Positions 47,285 to 52,999 of a stretch of 64,000 nt of DNA are shown here, in pieces (position 1 is the first letter of the stretch; every line of letters begins with the position of its first letter). Below the pieces are notes generated by a model. That model did not search any database. It was not told the DNA's origin and worked only from the letters and a program-made list of their open reading frames with translations. The position numbers and the translations under genes were made by a program. The stretch covers positions 4,650,001 to 4,714,000 of the forward strand of contig JARFIW010000139.1 of NCBI GenBank assembly GCA_036346225.1. Reading direction: 5' to 3'. This stretch comes from Platerodrilus igneus. Taxonomy: Eukaryota; Arthropoda; Insecta; Coleoptera; Lycidae.

Positions 47285-48246
47285 ATCTTCTCGTTTTATT
47301 TGCTGAATATTAATTTAAAATAATTCAATTTATTGGGGATTGCAGCAAATTAAGAAAGTCTACTCTTTTTTTTAACTCAGCTTGAGATTTTATTTTTCTT
47401 CTTCAGGAGTAAGAATGAGGTTTGACTTAGATTTAAATATTAATTTTAAATTACAAAATTCTGAAACATATTTTTGTAATTTAAAATTAATATTTTAAAT
47501 CTAAGTCAAACCTCACATTCTTACTCCTGAAGAAGAGAAAAATAAAATCTCGAAAGCTTGAGTTAAAGAAAAAAGAGTAGACTGATATAATTAGATGTGT
47601 TTAGTTTAATGTAACTAGTGTGGGTGTCGAGGAATATGGCAATCTAAATTACAAAAGCGAACCACATTACACAATATTTTCATTAGACCAAGCTGCGCAA
47701 ACACAGATGGGTCTCTTGTAGATTTGAACTGATCCAATCGCCTCAAATTTCATGATTATTCAAACCACTGTAAGGTGAGAAGTGCATTATAGTGACCAAA
47801 AAATGCACGACATTTTTTAATCATCTCCCCAAAAACCTCACCATTTCAGTAGCGAATTTTCACAATGTCTATGCATTGTACATCCATGTAATTTCCCATA
47901 ACTGAACCTCAATGATTACAAATGAGACTTGTAACAAAACAAAAACAGGATTTACCATGTAAAAAAATGTCGCAAAATTCAAAATGGGCGGTCTTAATGG
48001 GACACCCTTTACAATTAAAATAATGTAATACATTTTCAGCATCTTCCATCCATGTATGTTTTTGATCTTCGGGTTCAACTCCATAACTTATAACGGCTTT
48101 GATAATGGCACGACAGCAATGAATATGACCACTTTTCTCGCTTTCTGTTGCTTCTTTAAACCAATGCTCACGATTTATTTCAACACCATTAGAACTCAAT
48201 GATGTTAATGCACGCTCTAAAATTCGCTCAACCATGTGGTGATTAT
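17425..48246 (-). CDS. Prpf6: PRPF6/Prp6 pre-mRNA splicing factor, four 3' exons
   Basis: PRPF6 is the TPR/HAT-repeat scaffold that bridges U5 and U4/U6 snRNPs in the tri-snRNP. The transcript order is 48246-48032, 37144-36588, 36532-36248, 17760-17425. Together these cover roughly the C-terminal 360 residues of a protein that is about 940 residues in animals; the N-terminal part lies beyond the window. All junctions have GT-AG ends: donor GTATTA after 48032, GTAGGT after 36588, GTAAGT after 36248; acceptors TTGTAG before 37144, TTTAAG before 36532, TTGTAG before 17760. Introns are 10,887, 55 and 18,487 bases. The two long ones are filled with mobile elements. Exon 36588-37144 is one base short of the length its phases require. 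Confidence 0.93.
18080..18770 (+). other. Possible small spliced gene inside the PRPF6 intron
   Basis: Three open segments with plausible splice sites lie on the + strand. 18080-18161 has acceptor TACGTCAG, donor GTAAGA and encodes [20 protein letters not shown] segment ending at 18436 encodes [10 protein letters not shown] and has donor GTAAGT. 18550-18770 has acceptor ATTCTACAG, donor GTATGT and encodes [20 protein letters not shown] and onwards for about 73 residues. The last two join in frame. The Cys/His content hints at a zinc-binding piece, but no family is recognised and no start or stop is fixed. It could also be an old repeat. Confidence 0.25.
18771..21292. other. PRPF6 intron sequence, nothing recognised
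   Basis: AT-rich. Open frames at 19807-20184 (- strand, hydrophobic low-complexity) and 20416-20679 (+ strand) show no known domain. No inverted or direct repeats of note were seen. Confidence 0.4.
21297..21856 (-). repeat. LTR of element A (3' LTR in element orientation)
   Basis: Bounded by TGTTACATCTAC and GGCATGTAACA. It aligns along its length with 21922-22023 joined to 27894-28352. Confidence 0.85.
21907..21920 (-). promoter_or_regulatory. Primer-binding site of element A
   Basis: The - strand reads TGGCGCCCAACGTG one base after the LTR end at 21922. TGGCGCC is complementary to a tRNA 3' end including CCA, as used for minus-strand priming by Gypsy-type elements. Confidence 0.7.
22024..22781 (-). 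repeat. 3' LTR of element B
   Basis: Starts TGTTATATCACT and ends GGCACGTAACA on the + strand. It contains CGCGCAAGCGC and CTGGCGGCCGG motifs that also occur, altered, in the solo LTR at 39424-40217. Confidence 0.85.
23460..23860. repeat. Tandem array, period about 46 bp
   Basis: About nine degenerate units share a core like GTAAGATAACGATATTAAA and a TTATTACTAAAGGTAATC arm. Core positions near 23475, 23525, 23568, 23614, 23660, 23706, 23752 and 23796 give the period. It lies in the interior of element B. Confidence 0.75.
24095..24650. other. Less AT-rich segment in element B, function unknown
   Basis: Open frames overlap on both strands here, the longest on the - strand (24103-24474, 123 codons). 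They have hydrophobic stretches but no recognisable domain. Position downstream of the RNase H relic would suit a third ORF of a Gypsy-type element, but nothing in the sequence supports a specific protein. Confidence 0.3.
25500..25705 (-). pseudogene. Gypsy-type RNase H C-terminal fragment
   Basis: The - strand reads AFTWLNNLK, stop, [19 protein letters not shown], then [17 protein letters not shown]. This is the end of the Gypsy RNase H domain (the W-L-N-xx-K-x-P-x-G-R-L-A-R-W and H-R-P-G-K-x-N-x-V-x-D-A-L-S-R signatures). It carries one stop. It fixes the orientation of element B and its Gypsy affiliation. Confidence 0.85.
27131..27889 (-). repeat. 5' LTR of element B
   Basis: A near-identical copy of 22024-22781. 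Its left end reads TCTTATTACACT, so the terminal TG has been altered, while the right end CACGTAACA is intact. Confidence 0.85.
28357..29275. other. PRPF6 intron sequence, nothing recognised
   Basis: No open frames or repeats that can be named. Confidence 0.4.
29276..29432. mobile_element. 157-bp near-perfect hairpin, MITE-like
   Basis: Arms of 75 bases (29276-29350 and 29358-29432) pair with few mismatches around the 7-base loop CAGTCTT. The ends read CAAGTTATATT/AATATAACTTG. No clear target duplication was found. It is a fold-back or MITE candidate. Confidence 0.65.
29433..30373. other. Probable 5' region of the following LINE
   Basis: No coding sequence. The boundary between host intron and LINE 5' UTR could not be placed. 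Confidence 0.35.
30374..31650 (+). pseudogene. LINE ORF1: PHD-like finger plus SGNH esterase
   Basis: The finger region reads [17 protein letters not shown], and a charged helical region follows. The esterase shows all diagnostic blocks, split over frames: [10 protein letters not shown] (catalytic Ser in GDS) at about 31140-31170; VGTND at about 31310-31325 (block III Asn); and a distal [13 protein letters not shown] (catalytic Asp/His region) at about 31540-31580. SGNH esterases in LINE ORF1 proteins are thought to act on lipids or membranes during retrotransposition. Frame changes near 30670, 31140, 31310 and 31385 make it inactive as read. Confidence 0.75.
31790..34527 (+). pseudogene. LINE ORF2: endonuclease and reverse transcriptase
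   Basis: Endonuclease blocks are [20 protein letters not shown] (the usual TEHWL), [18 protein letters not shown] and LSDHLGIH. The RT (from 33205 open to 34525) shows [47 protein letters not shown] and the active-site [10 protein letters not shown]. The distal [16 protein letters not shown] and ILVWGHSS blocks correspond to the fragment at the window start. A break between 33140 and 33205 and earlier stops prevent a single ORF. Confidence 0.88.
34701..36247. other. PRPF6 intron sequence, nothing recognised
   Basis: AT-rich, with no named repeat or open frame of note. It ends at the GTAAGT donor (36242-36247 on the - strand) of the exon at 36248-36532. Confidence 0.4.
36248..36532 (-). CDS. 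Prpf6: PRPF6 internal exon
   Basis: 95 codons in phase 0 at both ends. Conserved stretches are [39 protein letters not shown] and [20 protein letters not shown], with RPQRKAKS at the end. The donor GTAAGT is strong. It joins the previous exon across a 55-base intron (36533-36587). Confidence 0.94.
36588..37144 (-). CDS. Prpf6: PRPF6 internal exon with a one-base deletion
   Basis: This encodes HAT repeats: [20 protein letters not shown], then [40 protein letters not shown] and [20 protein letters not shown], ending at YNGG before a GTAGGT donor. The frame changes at the A run 37037-37041 (five A on the coding strand), where the conserved Glu-Lys-Ser-His needs six. Exon length is 557, and neighbouring exon phases require 558. 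Either the gene is damaged here or a base is missing from the assembly. Confidence 0.92.
37318..38002. mobile_element. Solo LTR-like insertion in the transposase 3' end
   Basis: 685 bp starting TGTTATAATGCA and ending CCTTGTGACA, related in parts to LTR A (the GCGCCGACGCAAC and ATGATACATAACC stretches). Its borders coincide exactly with the break in the transposase frame. Flanks GACC (37314-37317) and GATG (38003-38006) agree at only two of four bases, so the target duplication is decayed or absent. Confidence 0.65.
38003..38763 (-). pseudogene. Mariner-type transposase, catalytic part
   Basis: It begins [15 protein letters not shown]. It then has [18 protein letters not shown] and [17 protein letters not shown] with the first catalytic Asp, [13 protein letters not shown] with the second, and [17 protein letters not shown] with the third. 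[17 protein letters not shown] follows near 38060. All three acidic residues survive, but several stops and frame changes do not. The frame is interrupted at 38002 by an LTR, and the terminal [14 protein letters not shown] lies beyond it at about 37285-37317. Confidence 0.8.
39424..40217. mobile_element. Solo LTR related to element B
   Basis: About 794 bp ending GGCACGTAACA, preceded by CAATGTTTAAGTG as in LTR B. It shares the ACATCGCGCAAGCGC and TGACGTCACC stretches near its left end. Flanks CACA (39420-39423) and CACA (40218-40221) form a perfect 4-bp duplication. No internal sequence is present, as expected after LTR-LTR recombination. Confidence 0.75.
40929..42205 (+). mobile_element. Complete but inactive mariner element
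   Basis: 1277 bp between TA duplications (40927-40928, 42206-42207). Inverted ends are CGAGGGACACTATTTATGCA and CGAGGACACTATTTATGTAT (right, read inward). It carries one transposase gene on the + strand and sits inside the Gypsy element. Confidence 0.85.
41090..42181 (+). pseudogene. Mariner transposase with mutated second catalytic residue
   Basis: The N-terminal HTH reads [17 protein letters not shown], stop, [17 protein letters not shown], then [12 protein letters not shown] and [12 protein letters not shown]. The catalytic domain shows [14 protein letters not shown] (first Asp) and [12 protein letters not shown], where the second Asp of the usual HHDNA is Asn. [20 protein letters not shown] holds the third Asp. 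It ends [15 protein letters not shown]. Frame changes near 41470-41510 and 41765, in-frame stops and the D-to-N change mean it is dead. Confidence 0.85.
42480..42850 (-). mobile_element. LINE fragment, distal RT domain
   Basis: - strand frames give [14 protein letters not shown] and [18 protein letters not shown]. These are equivalent to the LGVVLDSKLSY and SLVQSILEYGSVIW blocks of the LINE at 11.1-14.9 kb. It is heavily decayed and truncated on both sides. Confidence 0.55.
43018..44330 (+). pseudogene. Gypsy pol remnant: RT joined to integrase by deletion
   Basis: The RT start reads [20 protein letters not shown] and VVDYRKLNT. After frame loss it shows [40 protein letters not shown] and [10 protein letters not shown], where the usual YMDDL has an Asn, then [12 protein letters not shown]. 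The next residues belong to integrase ([37 protein letters not shown]). The RT thumb, RNase H and integrase zinc finger are therefore deleted at about 43550. Integrase remnants continue to about 44200 ([10 protein letters not shown]). Confidence 0.8.
44847..45112. mobile_element. MITE with 9-bp target duplication (Mutator-like)
   Basis: 266 bp that folds almost end to end. Ends read ACGAGCGTCTGCGGCAGTAA and CAAGCGTCTTGTGGCAGTAA (right end read inward). Flanks TCTAATTAT at 44838-44846 and 45113-45121 are identical. The sister LTR at 38877-38890 shows the empty site. A 9-bp duplication with long inverted repeats fits Mutator-like elements. It codes for nothing. Confidence 0.8.
45144..47256 (-). 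mobile_element. Tc1/mariner-type element with very long inverted repeats
   Basis: 2113 bp with TA at 45142-45143 and 47257-47258. Ends start CAGGGTGTCCAC. The inverted repeats extend about 455 bp (45144-45598 against 46802-47256) at roughly 90% identity by eye, which is far longer than the 20-40 bp usual for mariner. They enclose one transposase gene on the - strand. A TA microsatellite (47257-47284) has grown from the right target duplication. Confidence 0.88.
45642..46701 (-). pseudogene. Transposase with DUF4817-like HTH, nearly intact
   Basis: It runs from ATG 46699-46701 ([12 protein letters not shown]) to TAA 45642-45644 (HGEHFEYLL), about 353 codons. Parts in order are an N-terminal HTH of the kind called DUF4817, [39 protein letters not shown] (first Asp), [23 protein letters not shown] (second Asp) and [17 protein letters not shown]. 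In that last block the third catalytic Asp of the usual SPDLTPLD is Gly. Two stops (after KKDV and after FDG) and one net frame change are present. Relatives are at 3.9-4.7 kb and 58.5-59.6 kb. Confidence 0.85.
47257..47284. repeat. TA microsatellite
   Basis: About 14 TA repeats begin exactly at the target duplication of the adjacent element. Confidence 0.9.
47357..47583. mobile_element. 227-bp hairpin element
   Basis: Ends AGTCTACTCTTTTTT and AAAAAAGAGTAGACT. Arms of about 107-113 bases pair with only a few small indels, around a short loop at about 47465-47470. No target duplication was recognised. Confidence 0.65.
47676..47900 (-). pseudogene. Mariner-type transposase, N-terminal part
   Basis: - strand frames give DIVKIRY-stop-[21 protein letters not shown] and KFEAIGSV then SNENI. 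This is the helix-turn-helix half of a mariner-type transposase. It breaks off at 47675, and the next residues ([15 protein letters not shown]) are found at 38763 and below. Confidence 0.7.
48032..48246 (-). CDS. Prpf6: PRPF6 internal exon
   Basis: This encodes HAT-repeat residues including [27 protein letters not shown] and the highly conserved [10 protein letters not shown], which ends the exon in phase 0 at a GTATTA donor. The acceptor is TTTTGTAG just above 48246, and the exon starts with two bases of a split codon. Of the donor-side intron, only 22 bases (48010-48031) remain before the inverted repeat of an inserted element. Confidence 0.92.
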
Positions 48247-48461
48247 CTACAAAAGATAAATCAAAATGAGATATTACTGATTTGAAATAATTTGAGAAGT
48301 ATTTAAATGACAACTTAAAAATAAATATGTTTATCAAACATATTTCGAATTAGTGTATGTTTTAATGTAGTTGAAATGCTTATTGCTGAATAAAAAATTT
48401 GTATACATTTTCAATGTTTATATAAAAAACGTACTTTTGAAATGCTCAGTATTGGTGATGC

Positions 48462-49991
48462 TGTAACATGTCATTTTACCTATGGTAAATGCCACGTTCC
48501 AGCTTCAGTTATTTCTCTTTTTAAACCTCACCTTTTACCTAGAAAAGTCCATCGAACCCTAATTTACACTTTACTTCTAATAGATAAGTTATAATCACAG
48601 AACATAGGAAGGTATGAGTATTTCATAAAGTACAGTGTTTGTTTCCAATATTTATACCTGTTAGTAAAGTTGCCTATAATCCAGTGTTCTTGATATTTAT
48701 TTTCATAGTTTAACTTTGCTAAAGAATTATGTGGTATTTCCTTTCCTTCAAATTCCCCTCTCTGATAATTAAAACAGATGTTTGCATGTCAAAGCGTACT
48801 GGCAAAAGTTTTCATTTTCTTGTCTGGGTTCTGTGCACAACAGGTCGTCTTAAATTCAAGGTGACAAAAATTGACCATGAGGTCGAAACAAGTATGTATT
48901 CCTTTATTAAATAATTAACTAATAGTCATCTAAATATTATTACAGATGTCTAGCTTAGCGTTTTCCTTACCTCAATAAACTACAAATCCCACCGGATTAC
49001 TTTTCTGATGGTAAGAATTAAATAGATACATTTTAAATTCCTTTACATTTGTTATAGCGTGTTTAATTAATGCACGTGTTATATTTCAGGGTCGTTCTCT
49101 ACCCTCATGTCTTCATACCTATATTTAAGTTCCGCTATGATGCAAATTTGCTTTGCTGTCGTTTTTTAAAGGAGATGACAATGCCGTTGTATTTTTGATT
49201 TACATTACCTCAACATGCAAATTTTAGTTTGGTTAAATATTTCTCTTAAAATAATGGATCTATGAAGTTACGCACAAAATTCTACCTCATCATTTGCCGT
49301 TGATGCTACCTGGGACTCCTACAGTTTATACACCTTTAATTGGGATTTCCACAGATGGTCAGTTCAAGGAATTTTACGGTAACAACACATGTTTTACGAT
49401 GCACGTGTCAGGTATGACAAACTAAAGTAATATTTATCCACGCAAAATTAAAGTGAACTGATTTCTACAAATATTAAATTTTCTTTTCATTTTTCATTTG
49501 TAAAACGTACTAATATTACAGACAATTTATCTACTATTTGCAATATTTAATTCCTAATTATACATAATCGTACTGGACGATACTGTCCATATGTAAGCCA
49601 CATGTTTCATGAAACTTATGGTAGTCAAGTTCATTCATTAACTTATTAACGCTTTTTAAAAGCACAGTTACATTTTTAGTTACATAAAACAAGTTTCATT
49701 ATTTTTACTGATCTATTCTATTTCAAATGACTTCATAGAACTTTTATGATATTTTTGTTCAAAATTAAATATCTAACAAAATTTAATAAATACGATAATT
49801 AATTTGTCTATAGTTTTCTCTCAGTTATTGATGTTACAGTTATTAGTTCACCAATTCTCTTCCCCTCGAGATTTTAAGTTTCATGCAGCCTACGCAACCA
49901 CGACGGTCGATGCTAGCTGTGCCAGAGCATAATTTTTTATGCTCTGTCGTGCACCTATCCTTTAATAGCGCCTGAAAAAGGGTAGGGTGTA
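48462..49991 (+). repeat. 5' LTR
   Basis: Starts TGTAACATGTCATTTTACC and ends GGGTAGGGTGTA. The perfect hairpin CAGAGCATAA...TTATGCTCTG near the 3' end (about 49922-49946) could be part of the transcript-end signal. Confidence 0.9.
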
Positions 49992-50620
49992 CGTGGCGCC
50001 CAACCTACCTTCTTTTTTTCTTTCTCTTACCCACGTTTACACGTGGCGCCCAACGCCCTTTTTTTTCTATACCTACCCACGTTTGCACGTTGCGCCCAAC
50101 TACCTAAATTTTTTTTCTCTCCTTTTTTTCTCTTACGCACGTTTCCACGTGACGCCCAAACCTATTTTTTTTCTCTTACCCCACGTTTTTTCCCCTATAA
50201 TATTTTTTTCCATACCTGCCCACGCTTACACGTGGCACCCAAATTCCTAATAATGTTCTCTATATCTGGCACACGCATACACGTTGCGCCCAACATAATT
50301 TTTTTTTAAATTTTTGATACAACACAACCCTACGATATTTTTTCTTTAAATTTTCTATACAACGCGCTTTGTTTTTTAATACTTTATACAGCACATGGCC
50401 ACGCTTCCAAGTGACGTCTAACCTGTCTCATTTTTTTTCCTCTTGCGTACGTTTACACGTGACATCCAACGTATCTCGCTTTTTTTTCTTGCACACACTG
50501 TCACGTGAAGCCAACGTTTATTTTTATACATATTTCTACCTTAACGTTAAATACTTTACCGCCCAACGATATTTTTTATATATACCTGCCTACGTACACA
50601 CGTAATGCTCAACTTACTTG
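49992..50620 (+). repeat. Tandem array of primer-binding-site-like units in the leader
   Basis: The first unit, directly after the LTR, reads ACGTGGCGCCCAACC, a standard Gypsy primer-binding site. About ten further units follow every 45-60 bases, each a CCACGTTTACACGTG arm plus a (T/A)GGCGCCCAAC-like word and a T-rich spacer. Cores lie near 50041, 50087, 50147, 50229, 50281, 50410, 50458, 50505, 50563 and 50597, decaying with distance. Short open frames in this block are translations of the repeat and not genes. Confidence 0.8.
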
Positions 50621-50861
50621 GTTTATATACCACATAGTTCAAAATAAAAGTGAATTAATTTTTGGTAATATATTACAGTTATATAATGTAATATATAAAT
50701 CTTTCCTTCATATTATTTTTTTTCTCAATTAGTTATATTTATAACTGACCTTAAAATATCTTGATTAATTGCTTTAAATATATAAAGAATTCCAATTTAC
50801 GTAAATAATTTTTTTCTTAAAATATAAATAAATATTCTATCTTAAAATATAAAAAACTAAA

Positions 50862-52320
50862 ATGGAAGCATACTTAAAAGCAGGTTATTTACTAATAGAG
50901 GAGCTTGAGTATGAACTTTACATAAGGTCCATTAGTTCAAAAAAGAGAACTATGGAGGATAAAAGAAAACTTTTGGCTCGTCAATTAAGAATTGAATTAA
51001 ATAAACCACCCCCACATAAAGAACTATCTAAATATACTATAACTTTTGAGCAAGATAGTGAGCAAATAACTAATACTATAAATTCAATTACGAATTTAAT
51101 AGAAGAATTTGATGGTGATGTTAAAGATTCACTTTATAAAAGAATAATGTCTCGTCTGGCGCATGTATGTGGCAGAATAAACCGATTAACTATTCCTGAT
51201 AATGATAATGAAGTTGTAACAACTTTTAAAATGAAAGTTATTCAACTGCACTTTTGTTAGATGCAGAACTTCATGAAAAATAGACAAATATGAAATTACT
51301 ACCGTAAAATTAATGTACCTTTAACAAATACTACCCCACAATAAATGTTCATCCACCAACAGTAACTTATATATCTAATCCTACTCCAATTTCTTCTTGG
51401 TCAATAAAGTTTAATGGTAAACCAGACACAGTCTTTGAATTTTTAGAAAGAGTATCTGAATTAGCTGAAACCAGAAATGTTTCACTACAAGATCTGTTTT
51501 CGTCTGCGATGGAATTGTTTGACGGAGATGCAATTGTTTGGTATAGGGAAATAAAACACTCTGTAACAGATTGGAACTCTTTAATAACTCGTTTAAAACA
51601 AGATTTTCTACCTCCTAACATAGAAACTATTTTATGGGACGAAATAAGACTTAGAAAACAAAAGACGAATGAAGCAGTGACTATCTATATAATGAAAATG
51701 CAGAATTTATTCCAGATTTCAAAATTACCTTTAGAATCAACATGAATACAAATTATTTCACAAAATCTATTACCTGATTTTATTACACCACTTTCTATAA
51801 TTTTACCTACAATTAATACTATCTCAGATCTCGTTACAGCTAAAAAAAGATTAGAAGAATCTTTTCGTATAAAAAATCAACTTATATCTAATAATAACTC
51901 ATTTAAACCAACTACCTCTGTTTCACTACAAAACAAAATTCTTTTCCACAAAATCTTTATACACAAAATTTCAAGAAAGTAAACCGAAAACTTGGACATA
52001 CAACAATAAACCTAAAATACAAAATTGTTCGTCTCAATTAAATGCCATACAATATAATACGATTCCTAAAATTCAAACACAACCACAAACCACAATAAAT
52101 AAAAATATAAATACAAATTTACCTACTTTTCCTTCAACTCAAAATACACGTTATTTCTCAAATACCTATAGACATACCACAAGTAAATGTTGGAACTGTT
52201 TAAAATCAGATCACACATACCCTAATTGTAATATTAAAAGAAAAATTTTCTGCTACAGATGTGGCATTCCTAATGTAAAAATATCCACATGTCCCGTTTG
52301 CTCAAAAAACGAATAAAGAA
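50862..52320 (+). pseudogene. Gypsy gag: matrix/capsid region and zinc knuckles
   Basis: It starts at ATG 50862 (MEAYLKAGYLLIEELEYELY). A frameshift near 51255 leads to the capsid-type domain (KFNGKPDTVFEFLERVSELA, AIVWYREIKHSVTDWNSLIT, RLKQDFLPPN). After more frame changes, two CCHC-like knuckles appear at about 52190-52305 (CWNCLKSDHTYPNC and CYRCG...STCPVC). Gag packages the element RNA and forms the intracellular particle. As read it cannot make one protein. Confidence 0.8.
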
Positions 52321-52679
52321 GTACAGGACATATAGCCAACCCTGTACTGATATATCTATGGCTACCCAAAATTATCTTAAACCAAATAAAATTGTCTCTA
52401 CCTCTATTTTTCTAAAAACAAATGACTACACTACCTTATACAAATCTTACCTTACCTTATACAAAACCTACCTTACCTTTAAAAATAAATCAATGTTATA
52501 AAAATAAAAATTATAACATTACAAATTTTTCTAAGAAAAATTACCTTAACTTACATATAATTTCTCAAAACAATGATAACTGGTCAAAATGGTTGACTAC
52601 TGTTAGAAATTTCTATAAATCAAAACACATTCAATAGAAACTTATAATTTAATTACAAAACATTTAGATACTAGACCAT

Positions 52680-52985
52680 ATCTTAAAGTAAAATTATTAG
52701 ACATTTTATAACTGCACTTTTCGATTCGGAAGTAACATTTCTGTTATAGGATCTCTAGGCATACCTATAATAAAACCTTAAATCTAAAAATATTTCCTTT
52801 AACTACACATAAATTACTAACTGCAGATGGCACTCCACAAAATATTTCTGGTACTTTAGACTTGCCTATTTTCATTGGTGACACATGTTGTTTCATTACT
52901 TGTTTAGTCGTTCCTGCACTACCTCACTCATTTATTTTTGGTTCGGATTTTGCGAAAAGTTTGAACTATCTATTAATTTTAAAAT
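52680..52985 (+). pseudogene. Gypsy aspartic protease, active site altered
   Basis: Frames give ITALFDSEVTFLL where the catalytic D-S/T-G is expected; Gly is replaced by Glu. LLTADGTPQNISGTLDLPI, CCFITCLVVPALPHSFIFG and SDFAKS follow, the usual distal protease half. The related copy at 62.9-63.1 kb keeps the LPSLPHAFIF part. Confidence 0.65.
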
Positions 52986-52999
52986 AATTCCTGGGATGT

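Larger units (their letters stand above)
38764..47671 (+). mobile_element. Gypsy-type (17.6-like) element splitting the transposase
   Basis: The 5' LTR starts at 38764 (TGTAGAGTAATTATT). A polypurine tract AGAAAGAGGG (44707-44716) directly precedes the 3' LTR at 44717 (TGTGGAGTAATTATG). The two LTR starts match at about 80% over 145 bp. The right end is CCACATTACA at 47671. Flanks TAAT (38760-38763) and CAAT (47672-47675) are a 4-bp duplication with one change. The decayed pol lies on the + strand at 43018-44330. The 3' LTR holds three further insertions. The 5' LTR's right edge and the primer-binding site were not located. Confidence 0.75.
44717..47671 (+). repeat. 3' LTR of the Gypsy element, carrying three insertions
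   Basis: LTR pieces are 44717-44846, 45122-45143, about 47259-47356 and 47584-47671. The first two pieces align with 38764-38905 across the insertion points. The later pieces have no clear match in the 5' LTR, so the exact LTR length is unknown. Confidence 0.6.
37178..48009 (-). mobile_element. Mariner-type element inserted in a short PRPF6 intron, expanded by nested insertions
   Basis: Inverted ends ATGGGTGTCCCATTAAGACC (left) and AAGGGTGTCCCATTAAGACC (right, read inward) are flanked by TA at 37176-37177 and 48010-48011. The transposase is on the - strand. Its N-terminal half lies at about 47676-47900, its C-terminal half at 38003-38763, and its last ten codons at about 37285-37317. These pieces are separated by a Gypsy element and an LTR. 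Without insertions the element would be about 1.2 kb, normal for mariner. Only 33 and 22 bases of intron remain outside it. Confidence 0.85.

Noticed and set aside
49987..50605. Several overlapping + strand open frames
   Set aside because: They are translations of the leader repeat array (repeated HVAPN/ARCAQ-type words), not proteins.
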